Shown: piece by piece, positions 1-12,529 of the stretch
Numbering within the stretch: the stretch's first letter is position 1
Layout of the letters: every line of letters begins with the position of its first letter
NCBI GenBank assembly: GCA_034440575.1
Contig: JAOTOL010001615.1
Coordinates: forward strand, 521,501 to 585,500
Origin: Imbricaverruca yamaguchii
Taxonomy: Eukaryota; Arthropoda; Thecostraca; Neoverrucidae
Direction: 5' to 3'
DNA: 64,000 nt
Made by a program: the position numbers and the translations under genes
Notes under the pieces: generated by a model
Database searches by the model: none
The model's input: only the letters and a program-made list of their open reading frames with translations
What the model was told of the DNA's origin: nothing

Positions 1-439
1 CTTGGGTGCCAAATCGCATCTGTTGTATATAAAATGCCTTGTTCAACATACCATGCACGAAAAGGTCGTGCTCATCAGTAGGCGTCCACATTGCAGTCTG
101 CAAAGGTTTGCAACCAGCTGCCTCATGCCAAACATTGAAGCCTGATAAGGTGGCCGTCTCATAAGCGTAGGCCGAGTGAAGGAAATTTATCGCCATGCCA
201 CGCGGGCAAATGCACTGCTTCGATCCGATGCGAACATCCGATGCTCTTCCGCACGGGGGAGTTATTTTTTTAGGCGTGCCGGACCATAAAGGTCATTTGC
301 CCCGCCTTCAAAAGAACACATTACATATCTATCTATGAGAGCGAGTGTTACGATCAAGGTACAGGCAAGTGGACATTTACTTTGAAGGAATTTTACGTTA
401 TAATTTGTGCGAAGTTTTTGGGTGCTGAAGGCGTTTGGT
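1..439. other. Unique sequence, nothing recognised
   Basis: AT/GC-balanced non-repetitive DNA with no long open frame and no motif I can name. The right part may be the eroded left flank of the dispersed repeat that follows. Confidence 0.5.
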
Positions 440-670
440 TGGGGACGTTTCCCTGATGTCTAGCTGGCTATAATTTTACTTTACTCCTCCACAAAATAAT
501 TTGTGGTTTGGGTGGGGTAAGAGTGTTTTGAGAGTGTTGAGTTGATTTTGTCAGGGCGCCGGCTTTAGCCCACTCCTATCGAAGAGCACCGAGGGGTTTT
601 TACCGTGTGGACAAGGAGGCAATTATCCACACCGCCTCTCACGCCGGCTACCGCGTGTTAGTTGTTAGTA
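440..670 (+). repeat. Dispersed repeat copy A (pair with 52,890-53,130)
   Basis: The core at about 545-665 aligns with the reverse complement of about 52,905-53,040. Both share the words GAGCACCGAG, TTTACCGTG, GGACAA and GAGGCAATT, and then CCGTGTTAGT versus GCGTGTTAGT at the end. The match seems to extend upstream through a GGGA..TTTCCC..GATGT block and a CTTTA-TCCTC block, giving at least about 200 bp. Two diverged copies in opposite orientation in 64 kb point to an interspersed element. I see no protein domain, tRNA-like promoter or terminal inverted repeat, so the class is unknown. Confidence 0.7.
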
Positions 671-950
671 GCTGGTTAGTCCAAGCATGCCGTGCAGGGC
701 TGTCAGTTGGGTTAGAACAGTGTTTGTCAATTTGGCTCTTCTACGTCCACTGTTCCTCTGGGTAGCCATTTACGTTAGGAGTCGGAAGGCAAATCGGCTC
801 ATCTACTTCCAACGGCTCCTCTGGGTAGTCGTTTTACGTTCTGCTACTTTTCTCCTCCGCACATGCCTTGTCGCACTTTCAGCCGCCACCGCAATGTTTA
901 CATCGACTACCAATACGCCAAGTCCACACACAACACACCTGCTGTGCACG

Positions 951-1138
951 CTGTGACGTCGTGACGTCGTACCGCCGTTACGTCGTGACGTCGTGACGCC
1001 GTGACGCCGTGACGCCGTGACGTCATGACGTCGTGACGCCGTGACGCCGTGACGCTGTGACGTCGTGACGCCGTGACGCCGTGACACCGTGACGCCGTAA
1101 CGCCGTGACGTCGTGACGCCGTGACGCCGTAACGTGAC
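951..1138. repeat. Minisatellite, 9-bp unit (GTGACGYCG), about 21 copies
   Basis: Short direct repeats alternate GTGACGTCG and GTGACGCCG, with occasional GTAACG variants. The 9-bp unit keeps frames open on both strands; the minus-strand translation is an R-R-H-G-V-T-like run. One junction creates a perfect TGACGTCA octamer at 1018-1025. Confidence 0.95.
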
Positions 1139-1139
1139 A

Positions 1140-1640
1140 GTCAGCTGGGCCGACACCGCACCGTTCTTCCGAAGGCGGGCCGGATGAGTCTGCACCGTTG
1201 TCAGGGAGCCGACGTCCTTGTGCGAGGCGGCGGCCGGCACGCTCGCCGAATGTCGAGCGGCGCCACGTGCCGGCGCGCGCTCGCCAGTTGGGCAGCTGGC
1301 CGCCACCGACCAGCTGCCGAGGGCCCCCGCAGCCGCCGCAGCCGCCGCAGCTGTGGCCTGAGGCGGCGGTCGCTGCGTGACACCGGCCGGCCGCGGGTCG
1401 CCAGTCGAACGGTGGCCGGCACGCCCAGTAGGGTCGCCGACCTCGGCGGGTCAGTGGCCTCTCGCGGCGCGGGCCATCTCGGGCCACTGCGCCGGCGGCG
1501 TGGCCGCCGGTGGCCGCCCGCCGGCCAGCGTCCACAGTCCAGACGCCAGTGCGAGAGGGCGGCGCCACCAGCAGCGCGCAGGAGCGCCGCGTTCGATGAC
1601 ACGCAGAGCGTTCAGAGACGTCTGTGGCGGTGAGCGGGGG
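1140..1640. other. GC-rich CpG block
   Basis: Strongly GC- and CpG-rich non-tandem sequence with overlapping open frames on both strands. These frames are arginine/alanine/proline-rich shadows of the base composition. It could be a CpG island or promoter, but there is no TATA box or coding exon I can support. Confidence 0.45.
1291..1318. repeat. Inverted repeat, 9-bp arms
   Basis: GGCAGCTGG at 1291-1299 is matched by CCAGCTGCC at 1310-1318 with a 10-base loop. Each arm holds a CAGCTG E-box. Confidence 0.8.
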
Positions 1641-1927
1641 TGCGCCTCTTCTCTCCGGTCTCTTCTCTGAGCCGGCCATCCTTCTGGTGGTCGACGACCA
1701 TCCTCTCGGCAGCGCCATCATCCCCGTGGAGCTACGCTTTGCGCGTCCGAAATCAACGTCGCACATCTGTCTTCACAGGCTCCCTTGCAATCAGCAGGTG
1801 GAGACGTTTACGAGTTTCTATGTCGCTAAAGTGCTGGATCCGTGCCACCATGGCAACACCACTCTTTTGGCTCAACTCGTAAAGATCGGACCGCAATCTG
1901 GGTGCCGTCGACCGCGTTCTTCCAGAT

Positions 1928-2217
1928 GTTTGACATGTCTTGTCCGACACGTCTGCCCAGGTGTCTGACACGTCCTCCGAAGTGTCTGAAACGTCCTCCG
2001 ATGTGTCTGAAACGTCCTCCCAGGTGTCTAACACGTCTTGTCCGGCGCCTGGCACGCTCTCCCAGGTGTTCGACACGTCCTCCCAGGTGTCCGACACGTC
2101 CTCCCAGGTGTCCGACACGTTCTCCCAGGTGTCCGACACTTCCTCCCAGGTGTCCGACACGTCCTCCCAGGTGTTCGACACGTCCTCCCAGGTGTTCGAC
2201 ACGTCCTCCCAGGTGCG
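1928..2217. repeat. Minisatellite, 21-bp unit, about 14 copies
   Basis: The unit contains TCCCAGGTGTCCGACACG followed by TCC. The left copies (1928-2060) are more diverged than the near-identical right copies. Because 21 is a multiple of three, the array reads as 7-residue protein repeats on both strands (S-D-T-W-E-D-V on the minus strand). Openness on both strands argues against coding. Confidence 0.95.
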
Positions 2218-2759
2218 CGGCGTGCATCTGGCTCGTGACGAGGTGCACTTGAGCTCTAAATGCCTGATAGACGGACTAGCGATCGCCCCCAGCGACCTGT
2301 GGCGGTGGCGATCATCACCGCGGGACGTTATTAATAGCGCCGTAAAGTCTGGATGTAGAGCCAGCGCTGCGATACAGTGGTGACTTTAAACGGCCGTAAA
2401 GCACACCTGAGCACAGGCAGGGACGCCCGGTGACCGGGCTCAGGGATTGGGGGGGGCGGGGAAGCGCGCGGACCCAGCTCGTGCCCGATTGTTCAGCTGT
2501 GCAGACGACCTCGTGTCATGTGATTGATGCGCGCGTCTTGCACCAGCGCTCAGGATCGGTAAACGACGTGCACCACGCGACCGTGATGTACACAGTGTTC
2601 AGCAGCGGCCGCCGGCATTCACCGCTGCCACTCAGCAGCAGCAGCAGCCACGCGCCGCTGCATTTCCCCCCACCCCTCCCCCACCCCACTGCAGCAACCG
2701 GGCCGGCGGCATGGGCGACCGCGCAACTGCCGGCAGACGAGAGATCACTTTACCTGGCG
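2218..2759. other. Unique sequence between arrays
   Basis: Mixed sequence. An imperfect hairpin (GTGCATCT 2222-2229 against AGGTGCAC 2241-2248) starts just after the 21-bp array. A short CAG run and a C-rich stretch lie near 2635-2690. No gene recognised. Confidence 0.5.
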
Positions 2760-2865
2760 TGACATTGACCTGGCTGTATGACCTTGACCCGACTGTGTGA
2801 CCTTGACCTGGCTGTGCGACCTTGACCTGACAACATGTCCTTGACCTGGTTGCGTGATCTGCCCG
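2760..2865. repeat. Short tandem array, 19-bp unit, about 5 copies
   Basis: The unit is CTGTGTGACCTTGACCTGG with variants. Two copies hold a perfect TGACCTTGA (2779-2787 and 2798-2806), whose complement TCAAGGTCA is the extended half-site of FTZ-F1/ERR-type nuclear receptors. Other copies carry one mismatch. Confidence 0.85.
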
Positions 2866-4300
2866 TCTTCGCCACGGTTCAATGTGTCAGCTCCAGCACC
2901 CACACAGAGCAAATGGAGCCGTTGGAGAAATATAAAACTTCTGATGTACACCCGACAGAAATCGAATGATGGTTTGACATTTAATACCGCTACATCTTTG
3001 CCCTCACCTGGAGGTATTCGCGCTACGAAATTCCTACAGTTGATCCAAGTTCATTGTAGCGACCGAGTGCTGATGATTTTCAGGAAAAATGTAGTTGTTA
3101 TTGAAATTCAAAGAAGCACGATACAGGAGGAACGGTTTATGCTCGCAGTGGGGCGGACGCCTTCTGTCTCTTCCCGGAATCACCCAAGCCGTGGGGAACA
3201 TCGAAGCTCTGCGCCACGCTTCTCGCGGCCTGTCCAAAGCTAAATCTGCATGTCCGATGGAATGAGTTTGCAAATATCGACCGGTAGCTTTACGACATAC
3301 CAGCCGTTGAAGAAAGCAGCAATACCGGTTCGAATTCAGCCAGCACCGACATTTGTGCGACACTGCCGTCGTATCCGCAACGATACAGGCAGTGAAATGC
3401 GCAGGACATCCGCGTGGCGTTAGTAATCATATGGATTTGTTGAAATCTTCTCGGTCGAGCCAGATTGGGTCGGATGAAAAGCTCCAGTGCAGAGATTCGG
3501 ATCCCATTGGCCCTGTATTTCCGTGATCTTACAGGATAAATATACCTTCACCATGAGGTATAGGCTGTGTTAGGCCACTTCAACCTCGATCACCTCGACA
3601 ACCTCGGCAACTCAACTTGGTGTGTACAGTTATCCATTTTTAGACACGGTGACAGACCACTCGAAGGTTAAGCTGGCATTTTGGCGTCTCCGCGTAACAG
3701 GATACCAATGAACGGCTCGTGATTACATAACACTGATACGCGCCGGCACACACGCAATGGACCAGCGGCACGAAACAGCGCGATAACTGATAGGTGCATC
3801 CAGCCTACTGGCGTTTGTGTTTTATCTTCCCTACTAGTCTCCTATCCTCCTGCCCTTACCACCACTCAATAAATTGGCTCCGTGAAGTTCCGGCCATGAA
3901 TGGTCGCCCAGGATTAAACAAGACGCAGCGGTGTTTTCTTTTTCCTCTTCGATGGGCAGCAGAGTTCAGCGGGTCTTCGCGAAGAAGTTTATTGAAGCAG
4001 GTTCTGACCGAAAACATTTGCAAATCAAACTGAGACGAACACGATCGGAGTCGTCCCGATTCTGCGAAGTTCCTGCGGCACGACCGAGCGGATAAATAAA
4101 TTCGCTGTGATTTAGGACGCCCGTGACCCGGATCGAGCACAGCAGCCGCTTGCACTCGGGGGAGCGACCCGATCCAGGAAAACTCGTGCCGATCTGCAGC
4201 CTCGCCAGCGCCAGCGCCAGCTAGCCATTGGCTGTTCGGGACGTCAACCGCAGCGTCGTCTTCGGACAACGCTGCACGCCGTCGTCACGTCGACACCTCC
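2866..4300. other. Unique sequence, no gene recognised
   Basis: Non-repetitive sequence of mixed composition. Open frames up to about 130 codons (2854-3243 plus, 3856-4269 minus) show no domain I recognise and are interleaved with stops. Confidence 0.4.
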
Positions 4301-4310
4301 TGCGACATTG

Positions 4311-4345
4311 CACGTCACGTCACGTCACGTCACGTCACGTCACGT
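4311..4345. repeat. (CACGT)7 microsatellite
   Basis: Seven perfect CACGT pentamers. Both sides carry CACGTCGACACC-like sequence (about 4286 and 4341), so the pentamer run probably grew inside a small duplication. Each junction makes a GTCACGT word related to CRE/E-box half-sites. Confidence 0.9.
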
Positions 4346-4429
4346 CGACACCTTCCGCGCGCGACACGCGATAATCCAGATTGCATTCCGATGAGCAGGC
4401 AGGCGCGTTCACGCCGTCGAATTCTTGGC

Positions 4430-4830
4430 GCGGCACTGACTGAATCTGCCGGCTGTGGCGCGCGTGCAGCACCTTCGCGGAGGGCGCGGCGGACGTCACG
4501 GCGTCATGGCGAGCCGTGACAACCGGTGGCCAGCGGCGGTGTCACGGCGACACGGGGCCCACACGGGCCGCCGCTGAGTCAGGTGACCGGGCGGCCGGCG
4601 TGACTCACGGCCGCCCTCCGCCGCGTCACAAGCGACGCCCCGACGAGCGGCACACTGACTCACCGGCGGCCCGGTCGATGCGTCGGGAGTCCCGCCAGCC
4701 GGGCGAGTCAGTGCCGTCGGTGTGACGCTGCCGACAGAGCCGTCACCGCTGGCCGCGGCAGAGCGGCCGCCCGGCTACCGGAACACGGCCGCCATCGGAC
4801 GACAACTTGCAGCGCTAGATAGGCAGTGAC
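4430..4830. promoter_or_regulatory. GC-rich block with three AP-1-type TGASTCA sites
   Basis: A CpG-rich stretch follows the CACGT run. It contains TGAGTCA at 4575-4581 and TGACTCA at 4601-4607 and 4656-4662. TGASTCA is the palindromic core bound by Fos/Jun-family bZIP factors. There is no TATA box or identifiable transcript nearby, so calling it a regulatory module is an inference from motif clustering alone. Confidence 0.3.
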
Positions 4831-5492
4831 GTGCCGGATACGGAAGGAACTGGGCTTCACAGAGCCGGTCGTCACCAGGGCAGATGCCTATTTTTAGTCA
4901 GAAAAAACAGGATGGCGACGGAGGCACGGTCGGCTACAAATATGCAACCATCGGCTTTCTGCATAGTATCTATATCATGTATTCTTAACAAAACATTTGT
5001 CAAATAGTGTCATGTTTGGCGACGGACTGTTCGACATTCGGTGCCACAACAATAGGGTGTTTACTGGGAAGTTCTGGAAAATATGCAAGGATGAAAAGAT
5101 AGAGAGATACAAGTACAATATAACAAGACACGAAAATACTATGCGTATATCTAGAAATATATATATGTGTGTGTGTGTGTGTGTTTGTGTATAAACAATA
5201 TGTGAACAATTCGGAGCATAGCAGTGCAATCTGACCGAATGCACCCAGCCCAGTAGAGATGAAAGAAAATTATATGGAAAGCTTGCTAAGTTGCATTAGG
5301 CATTGCAGAGTATTCCATTGTTAGGCACAATTGCGAAAAAGAATTAGCCAGAATCACTGACTGGGGGGGAGCACAAGCCAAGGACATCCGTGGTGTGCCA
5401 GGGTAAGCACTGAGGAGAAAATTTGCCGGACACCGTCAAGGCCCTGTTCGTTTGTTCGGACCCTTTGGCCGAAGATGTTTAAATATTCGCTT
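4831..5492. other. Unique AT-richer sequence with short TA/GT run
   Basis: Contains a small compound microsatellite (TA then GT) at about 5156-5190. No gene, RNA or element recognised. Confidence 0.4.
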
Positions 5493-5545
5493 GTTTCTAC
5501 TGGTTTCTGCTGATTTCTGCTGATTTCTATTGGCTTCTGCTGGCT
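5493..5545. repeat. Short 10-bp tandem repeat, 5 copies
   Basis: TTTCTGCTGA-type decamers with TTTCTACTGG, TTTCTATTGG and CTTCTGCTGG variants. Confidence 0.8.
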
Positions 5546-5663
5546 CGACCGGTTCGCGACTGTGCAAACGCTTCTCGTGAAGGAATGAGGTTCGAGGTCT
5601 TCCCGCGTCCTGTTCCAGGACGTCGCAGCTAACTTCCTCTGCGATTCGGCGGAAAACATCCAA

Positions 5664-5866
5664 CCGGTCACGGCACCCAGCGGTCACGGTACCCAGCGGT
5701 CACGACACACAGCGGTCACGGCACCCAGCGGTCATGGTACCCAGCGGTCACGGTACCCAGCGGTCACGGCACTCAGTGTGCATGGCACTCAGCGGTTACG
5801 GCACCCAGTAATCATGGTACCCAGCGGTCACGGCACCCAGCGGTCATGACACTCGGCGGTAATGCG
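5664..5866. repeat. Minisatellite, 16-bp unit, about 12.5 copies
   Basis: The unit is CAGCGGTCACGGCACC, alternating with CAGCGGTCACGGTACC and a few CAT variants. The copies near 5770-5815 are the most diverged. Confidence 0.95.
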
Positions 5867-6916
5867 CGAAATCTGCAGCGCCTCTTATCTCTGTCGTACT
5901 TTGTTTCCCCTCCATGTCCACCAGACACGCATTTCCGGCCGTTGAGTGATTTGCCCGGCTGGAAACATGTGATCGGGACCAGGAAAACGTAGCGGCGCCA
6001 ATGCTGGCCCCTCTGCGGCGGGACATAAGCGGGGCTGGCACTCGACCGAAGCAAGCGGCACGCGCGACCGACCGGCGCACCGATCTCGGGCGTCACCGGC
6101 ACCGCCAGCCGACTCCCACGCACGGTGCAGCCTTACCAGACGCTCACGATTGTTGGCAGGCGTGAAGCGCAGACGGATGCCGACGGCGGCGCCCTTTCGC
6201 GCCTTCACCGGCGGCCGCGTGACGCCTCGGGCGTCCCGGATTTCCCGCTGTTTTCTCAGATGATGAGGCATCATTTACGGCCGCCAGGGGATGCCGCTGC
6301 CGGCAGACCTGTGTTTGCCGACAGGTGGCTGTCGCGCCTCGGGTTGGGAACAGACGGCGATGACCTAGCGCAAAGCCACAGGCTCCGCAACAGGGCAACG
6401 GAAGCGGACGCTGCCCGTGTGCTTCTGACGTCACCGTCTGCCAAAGTTTGTTGATTGTTGACATTGCGCCTGCCTGTAGTGCTGTGCCTGCTTGGCTGCT
6501 TCGTTCTCCATAGTTTCCCAGCAGTAGCCTGCCACACCAAATTATATGTTCATCCATGGTCGTCCATGCCCATCCATATGCATTCATGTCCACCCATGTC
6601 TATGTTTGTACTGTCTCGCTCTCCGTCTCCTCTTCTTCACCAACACAGATGCGCATCGAACATAACACTACCACTTCAAATTAGTGGGAGGTCAAGAAAA
6701 GAAGCATTTGCCCTCAAGTATCCAACTCATTACCCATGCAATTGTCACTTCTTCACAAGATCTGTCATCAGCTAGGTTGGCGCAGGTGCAGGAGCGTAAA
6801 CGACCATCAAAACACACGCCAGGGCAGAGCAGATTAGAACGCACACCGAAGCCAGAACGCACGCCAGGCCGAGTCGTGTTGTGCGGCACACTCGCGGCCG
6901 AGTCGACGGAGTCTGG
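5867..6916. other. Unique sequence, part GC-rich
   Basis: Open frames here show no known domain. A perfect CRE octamer TGACGTCA lies at 6426-6433. A run of ATGTCCACCCATG-like words near 6545-6600 is a degenerate CCATGYMCAT repeat. Confidence 0.4.
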
Positions 6917-7249
6917 TCCGATCCTCCCGCCGACGGCCCGGTCCTCCCACCGACGGTCCGGTCCTCCCACCGACGGTCCGGTCCTCCCGCCGACGGTCCG
7001 GTCCTCCCGCCGACGGTCCGGTCCTCCCACCGACGGTCCGGTCCTCCCGCCGACGGTCCGGTCCTCCCGCCGACGGTCCGGTCCTCTCGCCGACGGTCCG
7101 GTCCTCCCACCGACGGTCCGGTCCTCCCGCCGACGGTCCGGTCCTCTCGCCGACGGTCCGGTCCTCTCGCCGACGGTCCGATCCTCCCGCCGACGGTCCG
7201 GTCCTCCCGCCGACGGTCCGGTCCTCCCGCCGACGGTCCGGTCCTCCCG
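6917..7249. repeat. Minisatellite, 20-bp unit, about 16.5 copies
   Basis: The unit is GTCCTCCCGCCGACGGTCCG, with an A/G variant at position 10 and a CTC/CCC variant. The phase is exact, with three units per 60 bases. All frames are open on both strands (R-R-S-G-P and D-R-R-R-E-D types), the signature of a stop-free repeat rather than a gene. Confidence 0.97.
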
Positions 7250-7460
7250 CGCACCAACACTGCACGCGCCGCACGCTGGCCCGTCCCCCTCTGTTGCGGA
7301 GACACCACCCAAGTCGTGGCCGAGCCTGACGAAGCGACTTGAACTGCCGGCCTGCCTCGGTAGGCGGTTGAGCGGTGTTTGAGTGCACCGGCCAGCCTTA
7401 ACAATGTCCAGGCGCCGACTGTGTCGGCGGCCTGGTGGGCGGATGAAAACCAGTCGCCGC

Positions 7461-7510
7461 CGACCCCGGCCGACCCTGGCCGACCCTGGCCGACCCTGGC
7501 CGACCCTCGA
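7461..7510. repeat. 10-bp tandem repeat, 5 copies
   Basis: CGACCCTGGC repeated five times, the first copy reading CGACCCCGGC and the last running into CGACCCTCGA. Confidence 0.9.
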
Positions 7511-7558
7511 CAGCCGCCTGTGTGCCGTGCGGCGGTCCACACGTGGGCGGCGACACAT

Positions 7559-7596
7559 GCGGGGCTGTGTCGGCGTCGAGCGCCGACACAGCCCGC
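7559..7596. repeat. Strong inverted repeat (hairpin/cruciform)
   Basis: GGGCTGTGTCGGCG at 7562-7575 pairs perfectly with CGCCGACACAGCCC at 7581-7594 over a 5-base loop (TCGAG). One bulged G lets a further two pairs form (7559-7560 with 7595-7596). Confidence 0.9.
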
Positions 7597-7636
7597 GGCA
7601 GCGGCTCGTCTCCGCGTCGGTGACACCGACTCCACG

Positions 7637-7775
7637 CCACACAGTCCAAAGTCCAGCAGCTAAGCGTGCGCGTAGCGACAGGAATGAATGTTGAGAACCG
7701 ACCACCACACAGTCCAAAGTCAAGCAGCTAAGTGTGCGCGTAGCGACAGGAATAAATGTTGAGAACCGACCACCA
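7637..7775. repeat. 68-bp tandem duplication
   Basis: Two copies start at about 7637 and 7705, each running from ACACAGTCCAAAGTC through GTGCGCGTAGCGACAGGAAT to GAGAACCGACCACCAC. Only a few bases differ, so the duplication is recent. Confidence 0.95.
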
Positions 7776-8413
7776 CTCATCTCGAGGTTTTCACAGCTAG
7801 GAGTGTTAAAAACGAACCTGCCCGCCCGCTGTTCTTTCAGCTTAGCAAACGGATAAAGAAGGTGTCATGCAGTGTCACGACTGTGTCATCTGACGATGGG
7901 AGTCGTCGCTCAGCTTTGCGTCCGTGAAGGCGGTCATTACTGGTTGTACTTTGGTTGGCAATGCCGACTCGATGTATAACCACGTACCACCATTTACCAC
8001 GTACGCCACAGAATGAATACCATGAGGAAGCTGGTTTGCAATTCACGATTGTATGTTAAAAGCAGACCTCTACATACATTGCGAACAGACAACCCAGCAA
8101 GGTGAAGTCAATCGAGAGCTGCTAAGCGGCGCAAACGTATGTCGAGAACTGAAGGAATGTTTACACGGCATCATGTGACGAGAACACCGCACAAGCGGAA
8201 ACCATTTCCAGCCTTAAAGCACACACTGGGGCATCTGGGCGGCATCAGCTGCATAGTCACGGGCAGCTTGTGGATGTGCAACTGTGCATGGAGACGAGAG
8301 TTGTAACCATTCGGCCCCGGCTGTGGCCAGCCGGGGGGGGGGGGGGGCACAGGGAGACCGGCCGCAGCGCTCCTCGAAACGACCATCGTAGATGCGGCAT
8401 CACTCGCCACACT

Positions 8414-8415
<2 letters not shown>
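7776..8415. other. Unique sequence ending in a poly-G run
   Basis: No gene recognised. A run of 15 G lies at 8333-8347. Confidence 0.5.
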
Positions 8416-9416
<1,001 letters not shown>

Positions 9417-9424
9417 GATATATG

Positions 9425-9477
<53 letters not shown>

Positions 9478-9478
9478 G
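9417..9478. repeat. (TA)n/(TATG)n microsatellite
   Basis: ATATATGTATG followed by about 25 TA units with two TACA interruptions. Confidence 0.95.
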
Positions 9479-9780
9479 AGTGCGATATGTACATGGTGCA
9501 TCCATGTTACGGAACAGCGACCCTCGAGCACAGACCAGCGCAGGGTGGGGCCAGTCATGCCCCTTTGCGGCAACCTGTTCCTTCCTTCAGTTCAACTCTG
9601 CTGGGAGTGCTTCGTCATCCTCCGTGGCCTCAGTGGCACGTACGTCCTCCCGCTTTCCCCCTCCCACTTCGACGGGCACGTGCCGAGAACAGGTCACGTG
9701 ACAGAGACATCGTCAGCTGTGGAGTGCGTCAGAAGGCCACCCCGACGGTCTGTCCGCGGGCAACTGCCGAGCGTCCAAGG

Positions 9781-9878
9781 ATGGCGCGAAACTCGCACGT
9801 GTCGTGCTGCTCGGGTCACAGTGCGATGGATGGCGCGAAACTGGCACGTGTCGTGCTGCTCGGGTCACAGTGCGATGG
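9781..9878. repeat. 49-bp tandem duplication
   Basis: Two nearly identical copies (9781-9829 and 9830-9878), each starting ATGGCGCGAAACT and ending GGTCACAGTGCGATG; only a C/G difference seen. Confidence 0.95.
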
Positions 9879-10902
9879 CACAGCGTTACTTTTCCAGTTC
9901 GCTTGCACCCGGCCGGTGAAGATGGCGGTTGGATTTGGCTCAATGGGCGAATGCATCCCAAAAAGCGTGGATCAACTTTTCACACGGCAAACTAGATGGA
10001 CGTAGCGTGGAGGGTTGGTGCAGTTGAGCCCCACGGGATCGCGATGAACGGTGGAGAACGATTCCGAAATGTCTGGAATTCGTGGACCAACGACAGCTTG
10101 TCGTAGCATTGTGTTCAAGGTAACGCCCGAGTGGTGCCGACGAGGTCAGGGGTCAAGAATATGTCGATCGAATCGGGTTAGAATGTCGAAATTGACCGCT
10201 TCCGTAAACGCTGATCTCACTCGATCTGATTTAAGCGGGAATTATTTGGACTATGTTATCGGGTGCCAGAGAGGGCATCAGTTATTCCCCGTGAACTTGG
10301 TGTGCATATCGCCACGGTTCCGGCATTGGCATCACAAAAACACCAGCATTGGTCAGGTTCAATTGACAATCTTTACTTCGGAGATCGGTCTGTATGGAAG
10401 TTGCTGACGGATAAAAAAATAAGATAGCGTTGCCGCGAGCTTCACGGATCAGTAAACGATAGGATTCCAAAGTTGGACTTTTTGCGCTTTCTGTCCAAGA
10501 ACAGGGGATGGGCTTTCACGTTCCCATCACTAGTTGTGAAGACTGTTAATGGGAACCGAAGTGAAGATGGGACATAATCTTGATAATTGTGGGTCACTGC
10601 CGTCAATACCGGGATAATTATCCTCGATAAGCGCAATTGTAACCACTCAAGTATAATAGACAGAGCACTAAATTATTCTGATTGCCTCCACGTCAGCCAG
10701 ATTATTGTTAATTTTTTTCTTTCAGGCATTTACGTGACTACTCGCTATAGACCAGAAGGAGCGAAGGCCGTCGATAGCGGCAGAAACACTTCGACTCACT
10801 CCAGTTTCTCCTCATTTTCCAATTTTCCATTACGTACCCATTCCTCGCGCACGTACATTAGCTGTTTCCCGTCTCGTCTGCCTGCTCTCTCCGTCAATCA
10901 CG
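9879..10902. other. Unique sequence, nothing recognised
   Basis: Mixed sequence with open frames to about 118 codons (10,051-10,407 plus) that match no family I know. Confidence 0.4.
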
Positions 10903-11108
10903 GTTTCTCTCTCCCTTCTCTCTCTCTCTTTTTATCTCTCCCTCTCTCTTTCTCTCTCTCTCTCCTTCTCTCTCTCTCCCTCTATCTCTCTCCATCTCTC
11001 CCTCTCTCCTTCCATCTCTCTCTCTCCCTCTCTCTCTCTCTCTTTATCTCTCTCCCTCTCTTTCTCTCTCTCTCTTCCTCTCTCTCCCTCTCCCTCTCTC
11101 CCTCTCTC

Positions 11109-11191
<83 letters not shown>
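10903..11191. repeat. Polypyrimidine tract, (TC)n-rich
   Basis: Impure CT-rich sequence with T/A interruptions at 10,903-11,110, then pure (TC)n from about 11,111 to 11,190. Confidence 0.95.
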
Positions 11192-11833
<642 letters not shown>

Positions 11834-12529
11834 AAGGAAAGATAGAACGTAGGTACTCCACTGTTGGTGGATGCTTGAACTAATGTTTCGGCACCGACAA
11901 TAATTTGCAAGGTCGACCCTCAGGTCGGCAGGCGTACACTGGCCAAAATCCTCCTAGGCGATTATCCAGCCAAAATCCTCTTAGACAGCCACAGCAATTG
12001 GTGATGCCAGTGCGATGTGTCATGAGGTTTATGGTTAAATTTCTCCAGGAAGAGTTCTGCAAGCGAATTGCTCATGCACCAAGGCGTAAGTGGTGATTGA
12101 GCAAGGTTCTGGTTGAAGGGGGAAACTCTGGTGGGTGATAATAGAACACTTCAATGTTTGTTAGAAGGCAGCACTGGTGGGCGATCACAAAACATTGAAA
12201 TATTTGTTGACATCGACCGGCAGGCTTTGATCTCAACCAGAGGGCGAAAGTTCGCAGGTGGAGAGGATGGATGAAAAAAGGAGGAAGGGGTCACTGCATC
12301 AGTCGTTAATTCCCTTTTCGTCTCGCCTGCCTATCCTTGAACCTTAGTATCTATCCATGTTCTTGAAGAAAAGAACCGGGTGTGTAAGGGTGCTTCTCCG
12401 TCGTTGTTGGAATCGGAGACAATGACCGGTGAACTCACTCTGTCCTCAGTTAGCACGCCAAAACTCACCACTGACGTGGCTCCTGTCAACACTGATCTCC
12501 TGTCCAAAACTCACCACTGATCTCCTGTC
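11834..12529. other. Unique sequence with two small internal duplications
   Basis: CCAAAATCCTC repeats near 11,943 and 11,972. A pair of 44-46-bp copies (CTGGTGGGTGAT / CTGGTGGGCGAT) lies near 12,130 and 12,175. No gene recognised. Confidence 0.5.

Noticed and set aside
10608..10626. GGATAATTATCC palindrome
   Set aside because: 12-bp palindromes are expected about 16 times in 64 kb by chance.
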